From an uncultured Blautia sp. (GTDB lineage: Bacteria; Bacillota; Clostridia; Lachnospirales; Lachnospiraceae), in NCBI GenBank assembly GCA_934373235.1, contig CAKROW010000001.1, positions 62,001-126,000 on the forward strand: a stretch of DNA of 64,000 nucleotides, read 5' to 3'. The translations under genes and the position numbers were made by a program. This document shows, one piece after another, positions 53,117 to 61,076 of the stretch (its first letter is position 1; the number at the start of each line of letters is the position of its first letter). The notes under the pieces were generated by a model that worked only from the letters and a program-made list of their open reading frames with translations, made no database searches and was not told the DNA's origin.

Positions 53117-53190
53117 CACCTGTGGAGGGACGTTTTTGCGGTGCAATACCTTCCCACCACAGGTGTGATCCTGCCCGGCAGGGATTTTTT
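53117..53190 (+). terminator. Terminator after the nitroreductase gene
   Basis: CACCTGTGG pairs with CCACAGGTG, and a compact CCTGC/GCAGG hairpin followed by GATTTTTT closes the region. It separates the nitroreductase from the convergent LysR gene. Confidence 0.7.
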
Positions 53191-53198
53191 CATAAAAT

Positions 53199-54110
53199 CT
53201 ACTGCATTGTCTTATCCTTGTATTTTGATATCTCCTCCAGATATTTCTGTCCCAACCGGCTGATACTGACACCCTTTCTGGCCAGATACCCTATAGTCAT
53301 CACCTCATCTGAATCCAGCTTCACAGCACAGTAATCCGAACCGTTCAGTTCCTCACAGATGATTCCCGAGCACAGCGTATAGCCGTTAAGGCCTACCATA
53401 AGGTTCAGCATGGTAGCCCGGTCATCGGCTTTGATAAGACGCTTATACTCATAAGTGCTTAAAACCTCCTCCGCAAAATAAAAGGAGTTGTTTCCTCCCT
53501 GTTCAAAAGACAGACATGGATATTCTTTGAGCTCCTCCAGAGAGATGAGCTTCTTTTCTGCCAGAGGATGTCCTTTCCACATGTATACATAGATGCTGCA
53601 GTTCATAAGTTCATGGAATTCCAGCCCGAACTCATGGAAAAGCTTGGTAAGCACTTTTCTGTTAAAATCATTGAGATACAAAATCCCGATCTCACTTTTG
53701 AAATTCCGTACATCCTCTATGATCTGATAAGTCTTTGTTTCATGAACCGCAAACTCATATTCATCCATTCCGAACTGTTTCACAAGCCCCACAAAAGCAT
53801 TCACCGCAAAAGTATAATGCTGGGTGGAAACACTGAATTTTTTTCTGGACTGTTCCTTGGAAATATATTTGGATTCCATCAGTTCATACTGCTCTACCAC
53901 CTGTCTGGCATAGCCTAAGAATTCCTCTCCCTCCGGTGTCACAGAGATTCCTCTGTTGGATCTTCGGAACAGCTCGATCCCTGTCTCCTCCTCCAGCTCC
54001 TTTATGGCTGAGGAAAGGCTTGGCTGTGAGATAAAAAGGCTTCTGGCCGCCTCATTCATAGATCCTGCTTTTGCCACTGTAATGGCGTATCTAAGCTGTG
54101 CAAGTGTCAT
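53199..54110 (-). CDS. LysR-family transcriptional regulator
   Basis: A 303-residue LysR protein with an N-terminal winged helix (TLAQLRYAITVAKAGSMNEAA, ISQPSLSSAIKELEEETG) and a C-terminal effector domain. I start at the ATG at 54110, which has GGAGGG. It lies 1.2 kb beyond the aminotransferase operon with two unrelated genes between, so a role in that pathway is possible but not shown. The region just upstream carries a strong hairpin that ends the SH3-repeat gene. Confidence 0.92.
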   Translation of the reverse strand: MTLAQLRYAITVAKAGSMNEAARSLFISQPSLSSAIKELEEETGIELFRRSNRGISVTPEGEEFLGYARQVVEQYELMESKYISKEQSRKKFSVSTQHYTFAVNAFVGLVKQFGMDEYEFAVHETKTYQIIEDVRNFKSEIGILYLNDFNRKVLTKLFHEFGLEFHELMNCSIYVYMWKGHPLAEKKLISLEELKEYPCLSFEQGGNNSFYFAEEVLSTYEYKRLIKADDRATMLNLMVGLNGYTLCSGIICEELNGSDYCAVKLDSDEVMTIGYLARKGVSISRLGQKYLEEISKYKDKTMQ

Positions 54111-54141
54111 ATATGTTCCCTCCAAATTTAACGGCGTAACA

Positions 54142-54175
54142 AATGCCGCACAGGCTGTTTCTCCTGTGCGGCATT
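54142..54175 (-). terminator. Terminator of the hydrolase-SH3 operon
   Basis: AATGCCGCACAGG and its exact complement form a 13-bp stem with an 8-nt loop, followed on the minus strand by a short T-rich tract (TTTGTTA). Confidence 0.7.
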
Positions 54176-54215
54176 ACCTCAGGTCATTCTGATATCTGTA
54201 TATTTCAAACATGCT

Positions 54216-55412
54216 CTAGTACAGATAATTGCAGTTTACATAACCCTCTTTGCCAAGCTTTGGTGAATATACGTACCAGTAAGTGCTGTCACTGGTATCC
54301 CTTACCTCTACGGTATCACCGGAATAAAGCTGGCCGATCTCATTGCTGTCGTCAAATGCCTTGGCTGTACGAAGGGCAAGGTATCCTTTGGCTACGCTTA
54401 CTGTCTTTGTGGGATAAGTCACTGCTGTTGATGCTGTGCTTCCTCCTACCAGATAGTTTTTGTTTACATAACCGGACTTGTTAAGCTTCGGTGAGTATAC
54501 ATACCAGTAGGTTCCATCACTGCTGTCTGTTACCTGTACGGTATCACCTGTATAAAGCTCACCGATCTCATTGCTGCTGTCAAACGCCTTGGCTGTACGA
54601 AGGGCAAGGTATCCTTTGGCTACCTTAACTGTCCAGGTATCTCCTCCTGTTGATGGGGCTGCTGAGGAGGAACCTCCTGTAAGATAGTTCTTGTTTACAT
54701 AGCCTTCCTTGTTAAGCTTCGGTGAATATACATACCAGTAAGTTGCATCGCTGGTATCCTTAAGCTGTACCACATCACCTGTATAAAGCTCACCGATCTC
54801 ATTGCTGCTGTCATATGCCTTGGCTGTACGAAGGGCAAGATAGCCTTTGGCTACCTTAACAGTTCTTGTTTCTCCTGAAGAGCTGTTATTATAGAGATAG
54901 TCCTTATTTACATAACCGGACTGGTTAAGAGTCGGAGCATACACATACCAGTAGGTTGCATCACTGCTGTCTGTTACCTGTACGGTATCGCCTGTGTAAA
55001 GCTTGCCGATCTCATTGCTGCTGTCGTATGCTTTTGCACTTCTCAGAGCAAGATAGCCTTTGGAAACTCTTACTGTCCAGTTTCCTGCGTTAGATGTATC
55101 CACTGCCTTTAAGTAATCTTTGTTTACGTATCCTGCCTTGTTCAGAGATGCAACGTATACATACCAGTATGTGGCATCACTGGTGTCTGTAACCTCTACA
55201 GTATCACCGGAATAAAGCTTGCCGATCTCATTGTTCTTATCGTATGCCTTGTCACTTCTCAGGGCAAGATAACCCTTCTCTACATTAACCCTGTAGATTG
55301 TGCCGGCTTTTGCAATATGTGTATTTAACGGAACGGATACCGTAAATACCAGTGCAAAAAGCGCAAGCCATTTCAGAATGGCAAATCTTGTTGTGTTTTC
55401 TTTTCTTTCCAT
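54216..55412 (-). CDS. Secreted protein with five SH3-like repeats
   Basis: A 398-residue exported protein: signal peptide about residues 1-36 (hydrophobic LALFALVFTVSVPL), then five near-identical SH3_3-type repeats of about 65-73 residues, each with KGYLALRS/RTAKA, NEIG-LY-GDTV and YWYVY motifs, separated by Ser/Gly linkers. SH3_3 repeats bind peptidoglycan or other cell-wall polymers. No enzyme domain is present. It is 24 bp downstream of the serine hydrolase gene, so the two probably act together at the cell wall. Confidence 0.88.
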   Translation of the reverse strand: MERKENTTRFAILKWLALFALVFTVSVPLNTHIAKAGTIYRVNVEKGYLALRSDKAYDKNNEIGKLYSGDTVEVTDTSDATYWYVYVASLNKAGYVNKDYLKAVDTSNAGNWTVRVSKGYLALRSAKAYDSSNEIGKLYTGDTVQVTDSSDATYWYVYAPTLNQSGYVNKDYLYNNSSSGETRTVKVAKGYLALRTAKAYDSSNEIGELYTGDVVQLKDTSDATYWYVYSPKLNKEGYVNKNYLTGGSSSAAPSTGGDTWTVKVAKGYLALRTAKAFDSSNEIGELYTGDTVQVTDSSDGTYWYVYSPKLNKSGYVNKNYLVGGSTASTAVTYPTKTVSVAKGYLALRTAKAFDDSNEIGQLYSGDTVEVRDTSDSTYWYVYSPKLGKEGYVNCNYLY

Positions 55413-55436
55413 AGTCAGTCCCCCTTACCTTATTTG

Positions 55437-56873
55437 TTAGCTGTTATAATAATCGTAGATCTGCCGACTCAGGGATGCGATGGAATTCTGGGCAGAACCC
55501 ACTTCTCCAAGTCCCTCTGACATAAATACGATAACAACATCATTGGAAGTATTATAAATGATTCCTGCATCGTTCTCCACATTGGAAAGCTCGCCTGTCT
55601 TGTTTGCCACGCTTACACCTGCCGGCATCTGTGCAGGGATCTTGTTCCTTCTCTGCTGCCCTGCAAGAAGAGCGAACATATCGGATGCATGTGCATACTC
55701 CTGAATGGAAGCTGTGCTTCCTGTGCTCTCTGTGGGCGCCGGCTCAGGGCCTTCCGCATCTGCCTTTTTCTCCGCTTCGGTCTTCTCTGTTTCGGATTTC
55801 TCTGCTGAGACTGAACTGTCATCAGCTTTCTTCTGTGACGGCCCTGCGGATTCTGCTTCGGCTGCGGCTGATTCTGCAGATGCTTCTGTTGTCTTTGCGG
55901 TTTCCGATGTTTCTGCAGCATCTGTCTCTGCTGTCTTCGTGGCCTCCGGTGTTCCGGTGGCTTCTGCTTCTGCTGCTTCGGCTGCTTTTGCTGTTTCCGG
56001 GGTTCCGGTGGCCTCTGCTTCTGCTGCTTCGGCTGTTTCCGGGGTTCCGGTGGCCTCTGCTTCTGCAGTTTCGGCTCTTTCCGCGGTTCCGGTGGCTTCT
56101 GCTTCTTTGTTCTCTGACATATCTGTCTCTGAGGAAATACCGAAATTTCCTGCATAGACAGATCTCAGAAAACGTCCGCAGTCACTGACTGAGGTATAGT
56201 TATCTCCGTTGGCATTACTCTGGAGAAGCAGCCGCCCCATACTGGTATCTGTGTAGCCATGTGTCTGGCAGAAGCTGTTTACCGCATTCATTCCTGCTGC
56301 GGAATCGCCGCCTCCCAGATAAGATACCAGTGTATTGGCAGCATCATTGTCACTGACTGTGATCATGGAATGAAGATTGGATTCCACACTGCTCTGTCCG
56401 TACTGTGCAACCACACTGTCATAATTATCATAGACAGCGCCCATGATATAAAGCTTGATCAGGCTGGCCGCCTGCATGGCATGGGAATTTACGCTTCCTT
56501 CAGAATTCCTCTTAAGATCACTGATATATACTGCCCAGCTTCCGTTACCTGCCGGGAAACCTGCCTCCACATTTTTAAGGATCTGCTGCAGCTTCTCATC
56601 TGTAAGTGAGCCCACATTACTGTCCTCCTCAGGAACCGAATTACTTCCGAAAACGCTCTCCTCTGAGGACCCTCCTGACGGTGAAAGAGTTCCCTCTCCT
56701 TCCAGGCTGGCTGTATCCTGCTCTGCGCTTTCTTCCCCTGCCGTGTCTTCAGCTCCATAACAGGTGACTCCACCTGCAGATGCCAGAACCGCTGCTGCCA
56801 CAAAAACAGCGCCGTATCTTCTCAGCCTGACAGCACCGGATCTTTTCCCGGATGTCTGTTTATTTCTGTCCAT
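55437..56873 (-). CDS. Exported beta-lactamase-fold serine hydrolase with repeat insert
   Basis: A 478-residue protein. An N-terminal membrane/signal segment (about 20-40) is followed by an acidic spacer. The class A beta-lactamase fold has Ser137-x-x-Lys140 (SLIK), SDN at 174-176 and KTG at 425-427. Between SDN and KTG, residues about 250-392 form a low-complexity Ala/Glu/Thr/Pro region with 14-residue repeats (EAEATGTPETAEA). I see no Glu equivalent to Glu166 in the omega region (MGRLLLQSNANG), so it may be a peptidase or penicillin-binding-like enzyme, not an antibiotic-resistance enzyme. First gene of the operon with the SH3-repeat protein. Confidence 0.82.
   Translation of the reverse strand: MDRNKQTSGKRSGAVRLRRYGAVFVAAAVLASAGGVTCYGAEDTAGEESAEQDTASLEGEGTLSPSGGSSEESVFGSNSVPEEDSNVGSLTDEKLQQILKNVEAGFPAGNGSWAVYISDLKRNSEGSVNSHAMQAASLIKLYIMGAVYDNYDSVVAQYGQSSVESNLHSMITVSDNDAANTLVSYLGGGDSAAGMNAVNSFCQTHGYTDTSMGRLLLQSNANGDNYTSVSDCGRFLRSVYAGNFGISSETDMSENKEAEATGTAERAETAEAEATGTPETAEAAEAEATGTPETAKAAEAAEAEATGTPEATKTAETDAAETSETAKTTEASAESAAAEAESAGPSQKKADDSSVSAEKSETEKTEAEKKADAEGPEPAPTESTGSTASIQEYAHASDMFALLAGQQRRNKIPAQMPAGVSVANKTGELSNVENDAGIIYNTSNDVVIVFMSEGLGEVGSAQNSIASLSRQIYDYYNS
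55914..56105. repeat. Coding tandem repeat, 42-nt unit
   Basis: Imperfect copies of a 42-nt unit encode EAEATGTPETAEA-type blocks inside the serine hydrolase gene; later units are longer and diverged. Such repeats change copy number easily by slippage. Confidence 0.8.
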
Positions 56874-56983
56874 TGTCCTTCCTTTCCTGTACTGATAATC
56901 TTTTTGTCCTTTACAAACATCTTTTTTGTCCTTTAATTATAATAGTTTTTTCCTATAATGACAAGATTTCAGACATAATTTTG

Positions 56984-57012
56984 TTGACATAGAAAGTTAT
57001 TTGTGTTATATT
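56984..57012 (+). promoter_or_regulatory. Promoter upstream of the DnaJ-type gene
   Basis: TTGACA, 17 bp, TATATT on the plus strand. The leader to the ATG at 57133 is about 115 nt and holds a terminator-like hairpin. Confidence 0.7.
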
Positions 57013-57071
57013 ACAAATAGAACAGCTGGAGGATTTATCAACCAGAGAAAAATTCATACACTGACATAATC

Positions 57072-57090
57072 CCCCGGAGTTTCTCCGGGG
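57072..57090 (+). terminator. Terminator-like hairpin in the dnaJ-type leader
   Basis: CCCCGGAG-TTT-CTCCGGGG followed by TTGCTTTTATTTTAT, between promoter and ribosome site. It may attenuate the gene or end a short RNA of about 80 nt. Confidence 0.65.
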
Positions 57091-57132
57091 TTGCTTTTAT
57101 TTTATACGACCACAGACAGGAGGGTGAGTATC

Positions 57133-58236
57133 ATGCCATCAAAAAGAGATTATTATGAAGTTCTGGGTATTGACCGAAACGCAGACGAAAACGCTATTAA
57201 AAAAGCATACCGTAAACTTGCCAAGAAGTATCATCCTGATACCAATGCAGGCAATCCGGCGGCAGCAGATAAATTCAGGGAAATAAACGAAGCCTACGAC
57301 ATACTCAGTGATCCAAAGAAGAAGAAAATGTACGACCAGTTCGGCCACGCAGCCTTTGAAGCAGGATTCGATCCGGAGGCCGGTGCCGGAACCGGAGGTT
57401 TTGGCGGTTTCCACAGCACAAATAACGGTGGATATCAGGAATATCACTTTACCGGCGAAAACATGGACGATATTTTCGGAGATATTTTCGGAAATATGTT
57501 CCATGGCGCAGGATCCGGTGGCAGTGGTTTTGGCAGCGGATACCAGCATTTTACAGGTAATGGAGGCGGTTTCCACCGCAGCAGCGGATTTAGCGGCAGT
57601 GATTTTGGCGGAAACGGCTTTCACAGCAGCGGTTTCGGTGGATTTCATCAGCAGGATTTTCCACAGAAGGGCTCTGATGTCAGGGCCAGCATCAATGTAA
57701 CCTTTGACGAAGCTGCTTTCGGCGCTGATAAAAGGATTTCCCTTTCCGGTCCGGATGGAAGTTCCGGTGCCCCGCAGACTTTACAGGTACACATTCCTGC
57801 AGGTATTGACACAGGCAAGAGCATCCGTCTGAAGGGAAAAGGTATGCCAGGTACCGGCGGCGGAGAACCAGGCGATCTGCTTCTTAAAGTCACAGTGGGT
57901 TCACGCCCGGGCTATGAACGGAAGGGTTCCGATGTTTACACAACTGTTTCCATCCCGTATACAACTGCTGTATTCGGTGGAGAAGCCACAGTTCCTACCC
58001 TGTATGGAAACGTAGTCTGCAAGATCCGGGAGGGTATGCAGTCCGGTTCCAGGATCCGTCTCAGAGGAAAAGGTATCGTCTCCATGAAAAATCCACAGGT
58101 TCGTGGCGACCAGTATGTTACGATCCAGATCCAGGTTCCGCAGAATCTGAATTATACCGCAAAAGAAAAACTGCATGAATATGCAAAAGCCTGCGGCCTG
58201 GAACGAAATAACACCAGCGGTTCCCACGTTGCATGA
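57133..58236 (+). CDS. DnaJ/CbpA-type co-chaperone without zinc finger
   Basis: A 367-residue class B J-protein. An N-terminal J domain carries HPD at 34-36 (KKYHPDTNAG), then a long Gly/Phe/Ser-rich stretch (about 78-190) and two C-terminal substrate-binding beta domains. The CxxCxGxG zinc repeats of true DnaJ are absent. It stimulates DnaK-type Hsp70. The ATG at 57133 has GGAGGG 8 nt upstream. No CIRCE element is present, so heat-shock control by HrcA is unlikely. Confidence 0.92.
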   Translation: MPSKRDYYEVLGIDRNADENAIKKAYRKLAKKYHPDTNAGNPAAADKFREINEAYDILSDPKKKKMYDQFGHAAFEAGFDPEAGAGTGGFGGFHSTNNGGYQEYHFTGENMDDIFGDIFGNMFHGAGSGGSGFGSGYQHFTGNGGGFHRSSGFSGSDFGGNGFHSSGFGGFHQQDFPQKGSDVRASINVTFDEAAFGADKRISLSGPDGSSGAPQTLQVHIPAGIDTGKSIRLKGKGMPGTGGGEPGDLLLKVTVGSRPGYERKGSDVYTTVSIPYTTAVFGGEATVPTLYGNVVCKIREGMQSGSRIRLRGKGIVSMKNPQVRGDQYVTIQIQVPQNLNYTAKEKLHEYAKACGLERNNTSGSHVA

Positions 58237-58259
58237 AGAGAACCATAGCAAGAGAAAAA

Positions 58260-58306
58260 ACAAGGTCATACAGCACATATCCCAGGCTGTATGACCTTGT
58301 TTTTTA
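58260..58306. terminator. Bidirectional terminator
   Basis: ACAAGGTCATACAGC and its complement form a 15-bp stem flanked by A-run and T-run, so it works on both strands, between the J-protein and the convergent EIIC-like gene. Confidence 0.9.
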
Positions 58307-58406
58307 TAAACGTTTTTTCATATAGAACTGCATCAGCTTCAGTTGGCCGGAACATTGTCCGCTGTGTCTGATGTTCTCAATGTGTCTGATCTGATTTCCC
58401 AAAATA

Positions 58407-59498
58407 TCAGTTCAGTGTCATATCTCCGTCTTTTACCCATCCAAGTTTGCGGACAAACATATTGATCAGCGGACAGAGCACTGCCGGGAGAATGAATGAG
58501 ATCAGGAAAAGTCCAACCCAGTCCACAGCCGTGACAGCCGTTTTGGTTCCTGCTGCAATGTCGTTCATCCAGCCTGTATAGACACCGATCTGTCCTACAA
58601 AACCACAGGTACCCATTCCTGAGGATACGGCTGTTCCATTCATCTGCAGTTTAAAGAGACAGGTTGCGACAGGTCCTGTGATCGCAGATGTGACGATCGG
58701 TGCGATCCAGATCCTTGGATTTTTCACAATATTTCCCATCTGGAGCATGGATGTTCCGATTCCCTGTGAAATCAGACCGCCCCATTTGTTTTCCTTAAAG
58801 GACATAACCGCAAATCCTACCATCTGTGCACAGCAGCCTGCTACTGCAGCGGCGCCTGCCAGTCCGGTAAGTCCCAGTGCCGCACAGATCGCAGCGGAGG
58901 AGATCGGCAGTGTCAGTGCGATTCCCACAAATACGGAAACCAGGATTCCCATAAAGAACGGCTGCAGGTCTGTCGCCCACATGATCACGCTTCCAACCTT
59001 CATGGCTGCTTTTCCAAGAGCCGGTGCCCACCATGCAGAAAGGCCCACACCTACGCCGATGGTTACAAGAGGAGTCACCAGAATATCGATCTTTGTCTCC
59101 TTGGAAACTGCTTTGCCGATCTCAGATGCAACAATAGCAACAAACAGTACAGCCAGAGGGCCGCCTGCTCCGCCAAGTGCATTGGAGGCAAAACCTACTG
59201 TGATCAGTGAAAACAGCACCAGCGGCGGGCAATGCAGGGCATAACCAATGGCTACCGCCATGGCAGGACCACTCATTGCAGATGCCAGAGATCCAACTGT
59301 GTACTGGGTATCATTGACTGTGGCAACTGCCATAGTCAGAAACGGAATGTGAAACTGTGTGCCAAGGGTGTTGATGATCGTACCTATCAGCAGGGAACAG
59401 AAAAGTCCCTGTGCCATGGCTCCCAGTGCATCGATACCGTATCTCTTCAGAGAGATCTCGATATCCTTCCGTTTCAGAAACGCTTTGAATTTTTCCAT
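58407..59498 (-). CDS. PTS EIIC-like / PfoR-type membrane protein
   Basis: A 363-residue membrane protein with about eight to ten helices, matching the PTS_EIIC_2/PfoR family (YGIDALGAMAQGLFCSLLIGTI, GFASNALGGAGGP, LTLPISSAAICAALGLTGLAGAA). No EIIA or EIIB gene is adjacent, so a sugar PTS function is uncertain; in Clostridium perfringens a related protein, PfoR, affects toxin expression. Monocistronic or co-transcribed with the upstream aldo/keto reductase (108 bp gap). Confidence 0.85.
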   Translation of the reverse strand: MEKFKAFLKRKDIEISLKRYGIDALGAMAQGLFCSLLIGTIINTLGTQFHIPFLTMAVATVNDTQYTVGSLASAMSGPAMAVAIGYALHCPPLVLFSLITVGFASNALGGAGGPLAVLFVAIVASEIGKAVSKETKIDILVTPLVTIGVGVGLSAWWAPALGKAAMKVGSVIMWATDLQPFFMGILVSVFVGIALTLPISSAAICAALGLTGLAGAAAVAGCCAQMVGFAVMSFKENKWGGLISQGIGTSMLQMGNIVKNPRIWIAPIVTSAITGPVATCLFKLQMNGTAVSSGMGTCGFVGQIGVYTGWMNDIAAGTKTAVTAVDWVGLFLISFILPAVLCPLINMFVRKLGWVKDGDMTLN

Positions 59499-59606
59499 TT
59501 TAAAACTCTCTCCTTACCCTGATCCGTTTCCCGTCGGATCAGTTCTTTTATTCCTGCTGCTTCCACAGGCAGTAACTTTTCCCTCAGGCTATACCCGGGG
59601 AAATTT

Positions 59607-60731
59607 TTATTTACAGAAAGTCTCGCTGACCTTCTCAAGTTCCTCACGGATGGAAATATGCTGCGGACAGACTTCCTCACACTGTCCACATTTTACGCAC
59701 TGGTCTGCACGCTTTCTGCCATGGCTGCTTACCAGCCACTCCTCCTGATGAGCTGCGGCAGCTTTGTTTCCGTATAGTGTCAGGTAATTCATCGCTGTGA
59801 AGGAACCGGAGATTCCGATTTCCATTGGGCAGACTTTTGCACAGTAATTACAGGTTGTACATGGAATCAGGGGGATTTTGCTCATAGCTTCTCTTGCCTT
59901 GTCAAGAGTTTCCTTCTCACTGTCTGTAAGACCGTTAAAATCTTTCATAAAGGAAAGATTATCCTCCATCTGTGCAACGTTACTCATTCCTGAAAGAACT
60001 GTGATAACTCCCTCAAGATTTGCAGCAAAACGGATCGCCCAGGAAGCATTGGATGCCTCCGGCTCTGCTGCCTTCAGTATATCCTCAACAGACTGTGGCG
60101 GTGTTGCAAGCATACCACCCTTTACCGGCTCCATGATCACTACCGGTTTACCATGCTTTCTTGCCACCTCATAACATGCTCTTGACTGAATGGCCGGATT
60201 TTCCCAGTCAGCATAGTTGATCTGAAGCTGTACAAACTCCATCTCCGGATGTGCATTAAGGATCGCATCCAGCTCTTCCGGTGTTGAATGGAAAGAAAAT
60301 CCGGCGTGTTTTATAAGTCCGGCTTCTTTCTGCTCATGGATCCAGTCCCATAAACCGTAATCATCGAAATATTTCGTTCTGTGTTCTCCGAGATTATGAA
60401 GCAGATAAAAATCAAAGTAACCTGCCTTTGTTCTCTCCAGGGATGTCTTAAACTGTGCAACTGCTTCATCTCTTGTCTTGCAGTTGATCCATGCAGCCAT
60501 CTTGGTGGCAAGCTGATATTTCTCTCTCGGGTAACGTTCTACCAGAGCTTCACGGATAGCATCCTCACTTCCTGCATAAGCCCATGCAGTATCAAAGTAT
60601 GTAAATCCTGCATCCAGGAATTTATCTACCATGACCTTGGTCTGTTCTGTATCGATCCCGCCTTCTTCCTTCTGCGGAAGGCGCATCAGACCAAATCCCA
60701 GTTTTTTGATCTCTTCTCCTAAATATGCCAT
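59607..60731 (-). CDS. Aldo/keto reductase with C-terminal ferredoxin domain
   Basis: A 374-residue protein: an aldo/keto reductase barrel (GFGLMRLP, FDTAWAYAGSEDAI with the catalytic Asp/Tyr, LLHNLGEH) and a C-terminal domain with two 4Fe-4S motifs (CTTCNYCAKVCP and CVKCGQCEEVCP). Typical of anaerobes; the iron-sulfur clusters likely let it take electrons from ferredoxin. The substrate is unknown. The promoter is at 60785-60813. Confidence 0.92.
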   Translation of the reverse strand: MAYLGEEIKKLGFGLMRLPQKEEGGIDTEQTKVMVDKFLDAGFTYFDTAWAYAGSEDAIREALVERYPREKYQLATKMAAWINCKTRDEAVAQFKTSLERTKAGYFDFYLLHNLGEHRTKYFDDYGLWDWIHEQKEAGLIKHAGFSFHSTPEELDAILNAHPEMEFVQLQINYADWENPAIQSRACYEVARKHGKPVVIMEPVKGGMLATPPQSVEDILKAAEPEASNASWAIRFAANLEGVITVLSGMSNVAQMEDNLSFMKDFNGLTDSEKETLDKAREAMSKIPLIPCTTCNYCAKVCPMEIGISGSFTAMNYLTLYGNKAAAAHQEEWLVSSHGRKRADQCVKCGQCEEVCPQHISIREELEKVSETFCK

Positions 60732-60784
60732 AGTTGTTTTCTCCCTTCTTGATATTCTGCGGCCGTCTTAACCGCGTTGTTTTT

Positions 60785-60813
60785 ATTATAACGGTATTTT
60801 TCCTGATGGTAAA
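60785..60813 (-). promoter_or_regulatory. Promoter of the aldo/keto reductase
   Basis: TTTACC, 17 bp, TATAAT on the minus strand, about 54 bp upstream of the ATG. It lies downstream of repeat copy 2. Confidence 0.6.
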
Positions 60814-60935
60814 CCTTTTTCTTTTACAACTGTCAAGACAGTAGTCTCCCGATTGCAGTTCACAGACATAGCTTCCTGTAAGAAAGAATCCTGCAAGCAG
60901 GATTCTCCGCCTGCGGCGGGTCGCTTCAGCGACAT
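60786..60935 (-). CDS. Possible 49-aa micro-ORF starting in repeat copy 2
   Basis: The frame begins like the small frame in copy 1 (MSLKRPAAGGESC, with GGAGAGG close upstream) and continues past the repeat to 49 codons, ending at the -10 box of the aldo/keto reductase promoter. Beyond the repeat the two frames are unrelated. It may be translated by virtue of the repeat's own ribosome site, or be chance. Confidence 0.25.
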   Translation of the reverse strand: MSLKRPAAGGESCLQDSFLQEAMSVNCNRETTVLTVVKEKGLPSGKIPL

Positions 60936-61019
60936 AATTCCTCTCCGACGCAGTGCGATCCTGCCCGGAGGGCTTTTTTATGGCATTGGAACATTACGGA
61001 GTAATTTCCTATGCCACAA
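60879..61019. repeat. 141-bp dispersed structured repeat, copy 2
   Basis: Ungapped match to 5704-5844. Differences: two in the loop of the first hairpin (TT to AA), a paired change in the terminal stem (G60983-C61014 instead of T-A) and one unpaired change at 61017. Here it lies between the kinase terminator and the aldo/keto reductase promoter, in the same orientation relative to neighbouring genes as copy 1. Confidence 0.9.
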
Positions 61020-61055
61020 AAAAGGCTGCTGTCCGCACCTTGCAGAACAGCAGCC
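61018..61055 (-). terminator. Terminator of the kinase operon
   Basis: GGCTGCTGT pairs with ACAGCAGCC around a 14-nt loop, followed by TTTTTT on the minus strand, 22 bp after the kinase stop and abutting repeat copy 2. Confidence 0.88.
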
Positions 61056-61076
61056 GTTTCACGGCAATATTATCTA

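Noticed and set aside
53101..53195. Third copy of the 141-bp repeat
   Set aside because: Only about 15 bases (GATCCTGCCCGG region plus T-run) are shared; the other stems are absent, so it is an ordinary terminator.
55914..56105. CRISPR-like repeat array
   Set aside because: The repeats are in frame inside a coding sequence, lack unique spacers and vary in length.
56874..57132. CIRCE heat-shock operator upstream of the J-protein gene
   Set aside because: No TTAGCACTC/GAGTGCTAA inverted repeat is present.
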